Shown piece by piece: positions 23,424 to 31,096 of a DNA stretch of 38,240 nt. Source of the DNA: a virus; the IMG/VR virus record IMGVR_UViG_3300003322_000545, positions 1-38,240 of that record, one strand, 5' to 3'. Below the pieces are notes generated by a model, which saw only the letters and a program-made list of their open reading frames with translations, was not told the origin of the DNA and did not search any database. The position numbers and the translations under genes were made by a program. How positions within the stretch are numbered: position 1 is the stretch's first letter; each line of letters begins with the position of its first letter.

Positions 23424-24162
23424 AGTCCTTTATCCAGCACCCATATACACAATCAGCCTCGTGAAACCCCTCAACTGAACCTCCTGCATATAGGTTGACA
23501 GACTGTCCAAACCAGTTTTGGTAATCTTCTAACGTATAAGTATGCGGGTGATATTCAGTAATGGGTTGATTAATCGGCTCAAAGAAGCGAATACGATTTG
23601 CTATTGTTTTCGCTTTCTCAATGAACAGAGCCGGATTAATGACGTGTTGCATAACGTTGAAAAGCCATACCTCGACTATACCTGAAGTATCGTTATTGAG
23701 CCCTGTAAACTCGAAAGGTTCAGTAACCAATGTAATACCTTTCTCTTTACAGATGGCTAGTAAAGGTTCACTCGGCATTGGTTCGACTATAACCCCGTTA
23801 AAGTTAACGCAATGCTGAAGGGCAGGAAAGTCAGCCGGACCTATCTCGATCACGTTAAGGCCATGCAGATCATTGCCCAAACCAACAAACCGGAAATAGT
23901 GTTTATAGGCTTTAGCATAATGTAGCACACCTTCAATGTAGCCAAGTTTGTGCTGCTCTCTTTCTGCTCGTTGCGCTTTCTCCCATCGTGCCATAGTGAT
24001 AGGCTTATTGCCTGGTGTATCGAAATCACCGATAAATTCAGGTGACGAATCGTTAACGATCCCGCCTTTCGGAAAGTCAGGTACGGGTGTTATGGCGCCC
24101 AAATCAATGGCTCCGGACTTTCCGCCTCCGGATTTCTTGGGGGCTCCTGTTTGTTTTGACAT
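23422..24162 (-). CDS. SAM-dependent methyltransferase with disordered N-terminus
   Basis: The 246-residue protein has a class I methyltransferase core: the SAM-binding strand and loop NVIEIGPADFPAL (about 103-115), an acidic strand end VIVEP, and a VEVWLFNVMQHVINP block typical of small-molecule or sugar methyltransferases. A final FFEPINQPITEYHPHTYTLE region probably covers the acceptor site. Residues 1-55 are low-complexity (KKSGGGKSG, then Pro/Asp-rich) and look disordered, odd for this family; they may tether the enzyme to a partner. It overlaps the 111-residue gene by 73 nt. In a glycan cassette it most likely methylates a sugar. Confidence 0.82.
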   Translation of the reverse strand: MSKQTGAPKKSGGGKSGAIDLGAITPVPDFPKGGIVNDSSPEFIGDFDTPGNKPITMARWEKAQRAEREQHKLGYIEGVLHYAKAYKHYFRFVGLGNDLHGLNVIEIGPADFPALQHCVNFNGVIVEPMPSEPLLAICKEKGITLVTEPFEFTGLNNDTSGIVEVWLFNVMQHVINPALFIEKAKTIANRIRFFEPINQPITEYHPHTYTLEDYQNWFGQSVNLYAGGSVEGFHEADCVYGCWIKD

Positions 24163-24425
24163 TGTATAAAATATTTAGAGTGAATGTAAGGTGCACTAAT
24201 CTCTTTAAGAAAAATACTGCCTTCTATTCTTCCAAAAACAGGATCATAGAAAGGCAATATTTGACCTGGTTGCGCCTCAATGAAACTCTCATGCTCAACT
24301 ATAAGTATATGTGTTGTTTCGTCAACTTCTAATTGGCGAATTAGAGTAAAGTTGTCTAAGAGAGTTTCAAAAACCTCAGGTATCGCAATAAGAAGCGGAT
24401 CAACGAGTAGGCAACCTTGTTTCAT
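24090..24425 (-). CDS. Unknown protein of the glycan cassette
   Basis: The 111-residue protein has a mostly beta pattern (IRQLEVDETTHILIVEHESF, GQILPFYDPVFGRIEGSIFL) and a Pro/Glu-rich end (NKQEPPRNPEAESPEPLIWAP) that lies in the region overlapping the methyltransferase gene. It overlaps the upstream glycosyltransferase by 4 nt (ATGA). No family is recognised. It could be a structural protein that is itself decorated, or an accessory to the enzymes; neither can be shown. Confidence 0.7.
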   Translation of the reverse strand: MKQGCLLVDPLLIAIPEVFETLLDNFTLIRQLEVDETTHILIVEHESFIEAQPGQILPFYDPVFGRIEGSIFLKEISAPYIHSKYFIQCQNKQEPPRNPEAESPEPLIWAP

Positions 24426-25228
24426 ACGTCTTTGCGTTGTTTCATGAACGTTTCAATTGTTTTCTCGCCATATTTATTAAAATCGGCTTTCCATTCCTCG
24501 TTTCTTCGACGATGGTGGTAAAACATTTGCGGATATTGATCGTCGGGAAACTCTTTCCGTTGTCCTTGCCAATATTGAGCAGGCCAATGGTGCAAAGGAA
24601 GATTATCCGCTATTTGGAGATTTGTTAAGATACTTTGGTCATTACGGTGCTCCCTGAACTCCGGCAATTGAGGGCCGCGAGGGATATCGTCGATAAACCC
24701 CGGGATACACGACCAAGCAAGCCAGCGGGAGCAAAATTCGCGAGTATAATCACTAACCCGAAACAGCATGACCGAAGCTTGCACTTGCTTCCATGATTCT
24801 CGTACATGCCTAGCAGTATCATAGAAATCAGGTAGCATATGGTTAATTACTTCTAACTTACACCAATCAATATGCCTATGCCCGTTAGAAAATAACATTA
24901 TATCGTTTCGCTTAAGGCCTAAATGGAAATGCTTTACTTCATTGATCCACTCTATCCCTGAATCACAATAGATCAAAATATCTCCATCAATCATGGTGCT
25001 TATGGCCTTGTTAACGATATAAGGTTTCCAAAGCCAATACCCTCTGCCGCCGCCTCGCTGAGTAGCTGTAAGTGTTTTAAAGTGAGTTCTCATGAAATCA
25101 GCGTCGATGTGCTGGGGCCCAAACGCGAAAGTAAAATCAATCTTACCAACTTCTTTCGCTGACTTGATACATAGCTGTTGCGAGATAGACATTTGCTCAT
25201 CTGCGTAACAAATTAAGTGCGTTTGCAT
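24422..25228 (-). CDS. GT-A-like glycosyltransferase
   Basis: The 268-residue protein has the features of a nucleotide-sugar GT-A enzyme: RGGGRGYWLWKPYIVNKAIS at residues 58-77, a block known from several bacterial and viral glycosyltransferases, followed by DILIYCDSG (residues 83-91) in the place of the metal-binding acidic motif. The C-terminal half holds many Trp, His and Arg residues suited to acceptor binding (DNLPLHHWPAQYWQ). No membrane segment is present. It overlaps the GT25-like gene by 16 nt and the 111-residue gene by 4 nt. Donor and acceptor are unknown. Confidence 0.8.
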   Translation of the reverse strand: MQTHLICYADEQMSISQQLCIKSAKEVGKIDFTFAFGPQHIDADFMRTHFKTLTATQRGGGRGYWLWKPYIVNKAISTMIDGDILIYCDSGIEWINEVKHFHLGLKRNDIMLFSNGHRHIDWCKLEVINHMLPDFYDTARHVRESWKQVQASVMLFRVSDYTREFCSRWLAWSCIPGFIDDIPRGPQLPEFREHRNDQSILTNLQIADNLPLHHWPAQYWQGQRKEFPDDQYPQMFYHHRRRNEEWKADFNKYGEKTIETFMKQRKDV

Positions 25229-25842
25229 ATGTGATTTAGTATTTTATCCGAACCTGTAAAAACCAAGTCATAGTTTGTAGTCGTATCCCAAATCAGGCTA
25301 TGGCCGGGGCGCTGGTAAGCGGCCATCGGTGAGACTATGTACGAATTAAGGCGAGTAAGGTTACCGGAAAGCCAGTTATCAAACATCTGTTCAGACTCCC
25401 CTGGTAAGTTTTCAAGGATGAAAGTAATGCATTTCTTGTTAAATGCCAAAGCATGAGTCGTCCAACCGCTGTAAATCCTGCACAAATGAGTGCTATAGCG
25501 GGTTGGCTTCGGCTCGGTATGCAGGATATTAGCCCCAAAATAGAGCAAATCCCAATCCTCCGGCAGTTCCTCTACTGCCTGTTCGATATGATCCAGCTTT
25601 ACAAATGTTACGTCATCTTCCAGGAATAAAAGCCGGTCATAAGGGCTTCGGTTAAACACTTCTAAGATCGTCTTTACAGAGCGATTAAAGGACTGGTGAG
25701 GGCCAATTGAGGGTAGCGCCTCAAATCTGACCACATTCGTAAGGCCTATCCGTTTAAATTCGCCTAAAGACAAACCCCATCGCTCGGTAGCGATGGGGTG
25801 ATTTAAGCAGACCTTAAACGGAAAAAAACTATTGAGAATCAT
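25213..25842 (-). CDS. GT25-like glycosyltransferase, coupled to the capsid gene
   Basis: The 209-residue protein resembles the GT25 group (bacterial LPS galactosyltransferases and collagen galactosyltransferases). Supporting blocks are NRSVKTILE, LLFLEDDVTF with E75-D76-D77 as the metal site, EDWDLLYFGANIL, and the C-terminal MFDNWLSGNLTRLNSYIVSP segment. Its ATG overlaps the stop codon of the major capsid protein by one base (TAATG), so it may be translated by ribosomes coming off the most heavily expressed gene. The acceptor is unknown; a virion protein is an attractive candidate. Confidence 0.85.
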   Translation of the reverse strand: MILNSFFPFKVCLNHPIATERWGLSLGEFKRIGLTNVVRFEALPSIGPHQSFNRSVKTILEVFNRSPYDRLLFLEDDVTFVKLDHIEQAVEELPEDWDLLYFGANILHTEPKPTRYSTHLCRIYSGWTTHALAFNKKCITFILENLPGESEQMFDNWLSGNLTRLNSYIVSPMAAYQRPGHSLIWDTTTNYDLVFTGSDKILNHICKRT

Positions 25843-27173
25843 TACGCTGTTTGGTAAGCAAAAGCCTCTAATCTACGCTGAAGCAGTGCTACCCGTGCTT
25901 CTACACGCATCGTTTGAATATTGTTGTATACTGCCTTATCGTGCTGAGTGAATATCTGCAATTTCAAGCCTTCACCTGTTACTTGCATAATACCCGCTTG
26001 CCTTGTGTCCCCGATCACGAACTTGGTATCACTCATTGCGTTGGTTGCGGTTGTGTAAAACGGCACCCCTACAATCGAGATCGTACCAAGAGGCGTAATT
26101 ACAACTGAGTTAACCGGTAAATTGTAATCGTTTGGCTTAGTAAGCAACAATGTGCTCCACAGGGCAGGACGGCCTACAATCATGTTTACCCGACGTTTGA
26201 TTTGACGCATAGCGGCTATGCTCTTAATCATAGTCTCCATTGGGTTCGCTCCGGTTGATACAGTCGGGCCGGTTGAAGCAGCGATCAACTCAGACCACAT
26301 GTTAAAGGTTTCCTGGTCAAGATAGTCCTCGATCAGCTCATTACCTACATAAGACTGTAACATAGGTACATCGGTTAAGGCTTGACGAGCTACATCTACA
26401 AATCCAGCCAGGTAATCGGCGTCTACCTTTACAGGTGTCAAGTCATAATCTTTTTGAGATTTAGCCGCACCTGGTGTTTGTTTTGTAATCGAACCCTCAC
26501 CAGTAGGTGTATTCGCACGATAGAAAACATAGCTACCTGTAGCGCTGTCAAAGATTGGGAAAATGTCACGGAAATGCGTTTCGTCATAACCGCGAGTAGC
26601 GATATTTTGATCGATGGTTGGTACACCTGCAATTGATACAGTGCCTACATTTCCTGAAATAGTGATAGTACCAGCGGCTTTCACTCTGGCTTGCTTACCG
26701 ATTGGATCAGTACCCCATGAGTGAGTGGTAACCTTGTCACATTTAGCGATCTCGGTAGCATTCTTTTCGATAGATTCCTTGATGAGCCCTTCAAAGCTCT
26801 TTACCTGTTCGCCGCCTTCGCCCCCGACGCCTAAAATACGGGTGCCCATTTTGGCTCGCATTTCCAGGACTTCTTTCTGTATTTGGCCGAGAGTTGCATC
26901 CTTTTCACCAAGTTTTTTGTTGAGCTCCTCTACTTTGTCGGAATGCTCTTTGGTGATCCGGATAACTTCGGCTTTGGCTTCAGCGGCCTCCTTTACCAAG
27001 CCTTTATTTTGTTCAACGAACTCTTTTACGCGTTCGTTAAGCTCGGCTACACTTGTCGGTTCGCCGTCTGATTTATAAGCTGCATGGCCTTTGCGATGTA
27101 CGCCAGGCATGCGACGCGTTACAAACTTTGGAGCATTATATTTGCTCGGTGGTACGAATTTTGAGTAATTCAT
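25842..27173 (-). CDS. Major capsid protein, HK97 fold, with delta domain
   Basis: The 443-residue protein builds the head. Residues about 35-110 are a charged coiled coil (AELNERVKEFVEQNKGLVKE and following), the usual scaffolding delta domain that the prohead protease removes. The remainder fits the HK97 coat fold of the phage_capsid family: FRDIFPIFDSATGSYVFYRA, then FVDVARQALTDVPMLQSYVG, DYLDQETFNMW and a C-terminal QIFTQHDKAVYNNIQTMRVE. The gene overlaps the protease gene by 4 nt (ATGA) and is followed without gap by the GT25-like gene. The mature N-terminus probably lies between residues 100 and 125, in a Gly-rich segment, but that is inference. Confidence 0.94.
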   Translation of the reverse strand: MNYSKFVPPSKYNAPKFVTRRMPGVHRKGHAAYKSDGEPTSVAELNERVKEFVEQNKGLVKEAAEAKAEVIRITKEHSDKVEELNKKLGEKDATLGQIQKEVLEMRAKMGTRILGVGGEGGEQVKSFEGLIKESIEKNATEIAKCDKVTTHSWGTDPIGKQARVKAAGTITISGNVGTVSIAGVPTIDQNIATRGYDETHFRDIFPIFDSATGSYVFYRANTPTGEGSITKQTPGAAKSQKDYDLTPVKVDADYLAGFVDVARQALTDVPMLQSYVGNELIEDYLDQETFNMWSELIAASTGPTVSTGANPMETMIKSIAAMRQIKRRVNMIVGRPALWSTLLLTKPNDYNLPVNSVVITPLGTISIVGVPFYTTATNAMSDTKFVIGDTRQAGIMQVTGEGLKLQIFTQHDKAVYNNIQTMRVEARVALLQRRLEAFAYQTA

Positions 27174-28102
27174 GAGTTTAAAAGTAGTTTGATGTTCATT
27201 AATGTAAGGTTATCGCTCTCACTACTTTTCGACTGCTCCTCCGGTTGCGCTGCCTCGGGAGTGTCGGCCATTAAAAGAAGCGACTCTATTCCTTCAGCTT
27301 CTTTGAGTACATTTTGAATGCACTCATCCGAAGCCGTGGTATTTCTGCAAAATGATTTTAACCGAGACAAGCGCTCGGAAAGTTCGTCAATAGTCCAGCT
27401 TTTTTGCCCATAGACTAATTGCCCTTTAAAGCGAGTGATTGTGTAGCTAAGGTCTGAAATGATACTGTTAACCCATGTGTAGATATCTGAGGTTTCGTTC
27501 AACTGTGCAGCAAAGTTAATTAAAGATATTAAATCCTCATTGAAACCGTTAATAAAATCTCTTAGGAAGGAAATTTCATCCTGTGTGAGCTGTTTTAAGA
27601 CCTCAGGAGCCGGTAAAAGATCACTCGCGGCTTTCTGTACCGCTACAATTTTAGACTCGGGATGAGCTCCCCAGTGCGTTAAAACGCTTACGTCTTTCTG
27701 CAATACTTCTCGCAGGTTATAACCTCCCGCCTCGTTTTTATCATACTTAAGCGGAACAAACCAAAAGGATGAGTCTTTAATTATGCCCTCATCCATCTGT
27801 TTCAGTACGTCATCACCTAATGTATGGGTGCCGAACCACATTTTTGCATAGGCATGGTTCTCATCTTCCCACAAAGACTTTTTAAAATCGTCCCCGAATA
27901 TCTTACCAGGTGCTTGCGTTTTATCGTGGTTCAGAAATACCCTTGTATCGGTAAACTCATTCCAGGATTTGGTAAACATACCCTTGAATGAGCGATCTTT
28001 ATCACGATCAAGTGACTTGTAAGTAGCGAATGCGGTTACGGCAGTGCGTTTACCTAGATCAACATCTTTGATACTGTTTGCTGCTGCTTTTACAGTTTTC
28101 AT
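27170..28102 (-). CDS. Prohead protease, HK97/S78 family
   Basis: The 310-residue protein cuts the capsid delta domain during head maturation. Catalytic candidates are H59 in VFLNHDK and S111 or S112 in IKDSSFWFVP, the normal H and S blocks of this herpesvirus-protease-like fold, with an early DRDKDRSFKGMF region. Residues 1-165 are the enzyme. The C-terminal 145 residues are helical and acidic (LTQDEISFLRDFINGFNEDL) and could serve as internal scaffold. It overlaps the MuF gene and the capsid gene by 4 nt each. Confidence 0.92.
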   Translation of the reverse strand: MKTVKAAANSIKDVDLGKRTAVTAFATYKSLDRDKDRSFKGMFTKSWNEFTDTRVFLNHDKTQAPGKIFGDDFKKSLWEDENHAYAKMWFGTHTLGDDVLKQMDEGIIKDSSFWFVPLKYDKNEAGGYNLREVLQKDVSVLTHWGAHPESKIVAVQKAASDLLPAPEVLKQLTQDEISFLRDFINGFNEDLISLINFAAQLNETSDIYTWVNSIISDLSYTITRFKGQLVYGQKSWTIDELSERLSRLKSFCRNTTASDECIQNVLKEAEGIESLLLMADTPEAAQPEEQSKSSESDNLTLMNIKLLLNS

Positions 28103-28953
28103 GCTGCAATTTTATTTTGTGTTTTTGGAATTAATCGACCTTTACTATCACGTTTAGGGATAAGAGCTTTTGTGCATCGGCAATTAATTATATTACCTGG
28201 TGTCGCGGAGGGATCGCCGGGGCCAGTCATTAGATCAATGCCTATTTGTAGCTTGCCCTTCATGACAGGTACATGGAAGTCAGCGTCGCCCTCAACTTCT
28301 ACGCCATCCATTTTTTCGTGTGAATCGCGTGTGCGGTTATCATGAACGCTTATCCAGGTCTTTATTACCGCGAATGGTACTTTGTCCTGCACCATCTTAT
28401 CTGCGAAATTTGAAGCTATGGTGAGCTCTGTACGCACGATCCTGCGAGCGCGAAAATCTGTTAATTCATCATTGCCAGAGCTCTCCAACTCCTGTATTAT
28501 TCGGTCAATGCTCCACCCCTCATTTTGACCTTGTGTGAGAATAGCTAATATCTGCTTTTTTGTACCCTCAGTAACCGGCAGCACTGCCCGAGTTAGTAAA
28601 AATTGATTAAGGTAATCGGTTATATCCCTGTTGAACTCTTCTGCTACTCCGAATGCGCCTCCATCTTTTCGCTTTTGCTTTGGCGCCCTCATTAATCGGT
28701 TATAGTTACGAGTTGCATAGTTTAACGCGAACTCCCTAAATAACCTGCCTAATACTTCAGTACTTTGGTCATGAAAAACGAATAGAGTCAAACTATTTTG
28801 TGCCGCCCGTAGCCCCTTCTCCTTAAGTATAGCGATAAACTCAGCTATTTGGGCCTTGATAGCAGCAGCCACTAAGGGCTCAAACTTATTCGCCCACCTG
28901 GTTGTTAACCGTAGGTACTGCTGACTTAATTCCTGCCGCTCTTTCAAGTTCAT
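28099..28953 (-). CDS. MuF/SPP1 gp7-like head morphogenesis protein
   Basis: The 284-residue protein is a minor head protein of the phage Mu gpF type. The signature is in the C-terminal half: RIVRTELTIASNFADKM, then WISVHDNRTRDSHEKMDG, a PGDPSATPGNIINCRC end with a Cys pair, and a basic tail. The helical N-terminus probably contacts the portal. There is no toxin domain after the core. It overlaps the upstream small gene by 68 nt in another frame, so a later start cannot be excluded, but the next in-frame ATG is far inside. Confidence 0.9.
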   Translation of the reverse strand: MNLKERQELSQQYLRLTTRWANKFEPLVAAAIKAQIAEFIAILKEKGLRAAQNSLTLFVFHDQSTEVLGRLFREFALNYATRNYNRLMRAPKQKRKDGGAFGVAEEFNRDITDYLNQFLLTRAVLPVTEGTKKQILAILTQGQNEGWSIDRIIQELESSGNDELTDFRARRIVRTELTIASNFADKMVQDKVPFAVIKTWISVHDNRTRDSHEKMDGVEVEGDADFHVPVMKGKLQIGIDLMTGPGDPSATPGNIINCRCTKALIPKRDSKGRLIPKTQNKIAA

Positions 28954-29149
28954 TTAAAACCGTTTTAAGGTTATTTTCTGAAAGCTGCCTTAGCTGCTTC
29001 TTCATTTGCCAAACGAAAGCTATGCGCTTATTGCGCTGTCCTATGCGGCAATTAACACACATATTATCCTCTATGGGGAACATGTGTTCCGCTATCGTTT
29101 CTAACCTTGCGATTTCGTCAGTACGTAATTCCCTGCTCATTGGTTGCAT
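28886..29149 (-). CDS. Small protein between portal and MuF gene, unknown
   Basis: The 87-residue frame begins at ATG 29149 (or 29140) inside the end of the portal gene and runs 68 nt into the MuF gene. It has a CVNC pair near the middle followed by basic RIGQRNKRIAF, then helical sequence with many Leu, Lys and Arg. The long overlaps on both sides are unusual in this compact genome, but the composition is protein-like and the cysteine pair suggests a small metal-binding site. Confidence 0.6.
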   Translation of the reverse strand: MQPMSRELRTDEIARLETIAEHMFPIEDNMCVNCRIGQRNKRIAFVWQMKKQLRQLSENNLKTVLNELERAAGIKSAVPTVNNQVGE

Positions 29150-30563
29150 TATTTTGTGCGTTATAAACGAAATCTTTCTTCAACTCAGATAATGGAAGTA
29201 TACCGGCAGGTATCCACGGTTCATTGAACATAGGATCAGGAGAAGGATCATAACCAAGCTCTACTAACTTCTGATTGGGTGTTATATACCATGCCAATTG
29301 AAAGGCTGTAATAAGAGCTACAGTATCTTTCTTCATTTCGGGTAGCCCTGAGCAGTCAGACCATATGATCGCAGTAGGAGCTCCGGAAGAATCAACCAGC
29401 CCAAAAGCCGGACATAACCGCTCTGTGAACTTCTGGTCTACATTTATACGTGCTGGTATGATAACGTTACTAACCCAGTTTCTTTGCATCTGCTCACGGA
29501 TATTCCCTCCTAATCCTGATGCAGATATATCAAAGAGCTCATAAGGCACCTTAAGTAAGAAGCAAAGTTTCTGCATGGTGAATTTTTCACCTTCAAGTAG
29601 CTTCTCATCAATACTGTCTTTAGCGATATTTAGGTAAGACCACTTACCGCCAAGTGTGGCCACAGCTCCTTTTACTTCTGCGCTATTGTTAATACGCTTG
29701 TCGATCATTTCGCGTATGTCCTGACGTTGCTTCTCCTCCAAACTATCCCACTTCATATTTTCGTTAACTAACACCCCCTTAGCACCGTCGTTCTTAAACA
29801 TGCGATCCATTGCTGCAACAGCGTCCTTATTTTCCTGAATCGTATGCCGACCAACCTGGAAAGGATTTATGCCTCTCAAGTGTTCGCCAGTTGCAGGATC
29901 GAATTTAGGGTTGGTCTTTTTCCAGTGGATCATGTCGCCTCTACGGATAACTGTCTTTTTGCCGTTTACTTCCAACCAATAGGCTTTAATGCCGAATACG
30001 TTATCGGGATCAGGTACGACGCCAACCCATCCGCTCGGTAATACGTACATTTCGATTACGGGCATTGCGTCAATCTCCTCATCTGTACGATCTCTGAAGG
30101 TGCCTTCCGTTAAAGAGCCATCTTGCTGCACAGTTGGAGGGATATATTCCTGCATTACATCGCCCCTGTTTAACCACACAAAACCATCTCCTGTGCAATC
30201 GTAGAATATCCTTAACAGCTCGTCGAACTCAGATCGTGAGAAATAAGGATTAGGGTTATCTAGCAATTTCTGAAGTGCTGAAGCGCCCGGACCCTTATCC
30301 ATTCGAGTCAGATATTGGCCCTGGCCATTTTTGCTTTTTGCGTCATATAGATAGCGCGGTATTGAAGCAAACTTCTCTGCGTCCATATTAACGATAGAAA
30401 AGAGCGCCGTGTTATCGGCGTATCCTTCTTCTATGGCTGTGCGCTTATCTATGTTAGGCCATACCTCAGATATAAACATGTTCCAGGCTATACCCATTGT
30501 AGCACCTGTTTTCTTGAATCGGCGGGTAATGCTTGCTGTTAATTGCGCTAATACGTTTGCCAT
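29118..30563 (-). CDS. Portal protein
   Basis: The 481-residue protein forms the ring for DNA entry and exit. It fits the HK97/SPP1-type phage portal family: a start with ALFSIVNMDAEKFASIPRYL, GDGFVWLNRGD, then MYVLPSGWVGVVPDPDNVFG, the RRGDMIHWKKTNP block and FMKLKVPYELF-like stretch (CFLLKVPYELFDISASGLGG) in the wing/stem region, and NIREQMQRNWVSNVIIPARI. Length and position (after terminase, before protease) are standard. Confidence 0.93.
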   Translation of the reverse strand: MANVLAQLTASITRRFKKTGATMGIAWNMFISEVWPNIDKRTAIEEGYADNTALFSIVNMDAEKFASIPRYLYDAKSKNGQGQYLTRMDKGPGASALQKLLDNPNPYFSRSEFDELLRIFYDCTGDGFVWLNRGDVMQEYIPPTVQQDGSLTEGTFRDRTDEEIDAMPVIEMYVLPSGWVGVVPDPDNVFGIKAYWLEVNGKKTVIRRGDMIHWKKTNPKFDPATGEHLRGINPFQVGRHTIQENKDAVAAMDRMFKNDGAKGVLVNENMKWDSLEEKQRQDIREMIDKRINNSAEVKGAVATLGGKWSYLNIAKDSIDEKLLEGEKFTMQKLCFLLKVPYELFDISASGLGGNIREQMQRNWVSNVIIPARINVDQKFTERLCPAFGLVDSSGAPTAIIWSDCSGLPEMKKDTVALITAFQLAWYITPNQKLVELGYDPSPDPMFNEPWIPAGILPLSELKKDFVYNAQNNATNEQGITY

Positions 30564-30566
30564 CGC

Positions 30567-30821
30567 TTAATTAAATGAGTTTGGATCAATTTTTAAATTG
30601 CCCGGATTATCACCGAGGTACTTCTTTGTGAGCCTATCAAGATATTGCTCTTGTAACTTTGGATTATTGCCTACATTCTTTTTTGCTTCAGCAATGAGCT
30701 CACGGGCAAAGTGTTTTAAAAGCATGTTAAGGGCATTGATTAAAATAATGGGGTGTATGTCGTCTGTTTGGCAGTCCATGCCGTTAATCTCTTCCGGGAT
30801 AACTATAGTTGCTTTTTTCAT
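30567..30821 (-). CDS. Small protein before portal, unknown
   Basis: The 84-residue protein has a DDIHPIILINALNMLLKHFA segment followed by a charged helix (ELIAEAKKNVGNNPKLQEQY) and an Asn-rich tail. Its ATG overlaps the stop of the signal-peptide gene upstream (ATGA), and it ends 3 nt before the portal ATG. No family is recognised. Confidence 0.72.
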   Translation of the reverse strand: MKKATIVIPEEINGMDCQTDDIHPIILINALNMLLKHFARELIAEAKKNVGNNPKLQEQYLDRLTKKYLGDNPGNLKIDPNSFN

Positions 30822-31096
30822 AATAGGTTTTTTAAAAAGTTAATTACTTTATCTCTCCATGAGCGCTTAAGCGCCTTAGTTATTAAGCGCTCTGCCTCTT
30901 TTCTCCTTTTTTGCTCGGGAGTAAGGGGTAGTTTAGGCGGGTAGTTAGTAGGTGTATATCCCATATGATTAGTTGTATCTTTGTAAACCCATTTACTTGG
31001 GTTAAATGTGCGTAGCGGCCCTTCGGCTACCTGAGCTTTTACACTTAGAGCTATTAAAAGCCCAAGCATTATAATAAACCACTTTAAAAACCCCAT
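30818..31096 (-). CDS. Small secreted or membrane-anchored protein between terminase and portal
   Basis: The 92-residue protein begins with a clear Sec-type signal (MGFLKW, hydrophobic FIIMLGLLIALSV, then KAQ), the AQ end being typical in Bacteroidota. The exported part has a Pro-rich segment (TPTNYPPKLPLTPEQ) and a strongly basic amphipathic C-terminal helix (KRRKEAERLITKALKRSWRD and a Leu-rich end). There is no lipobox. It starts 13 nt inside the terminase gene. Phage proteins at this place are normally cytoplasmic, so an envelope role such as blocking superinfection or altering the host surface is possible but unproven. Confidence 0.7.
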   Translation of the reverse strand: MGFLKWFIIMLGLLIALSVKAQVAEGPLRTFNPSKWVYKDTTNHMGYTPTNYPPKLPLTPEQKRRKEAERLITKALKRSWRDKVINFLKNLL

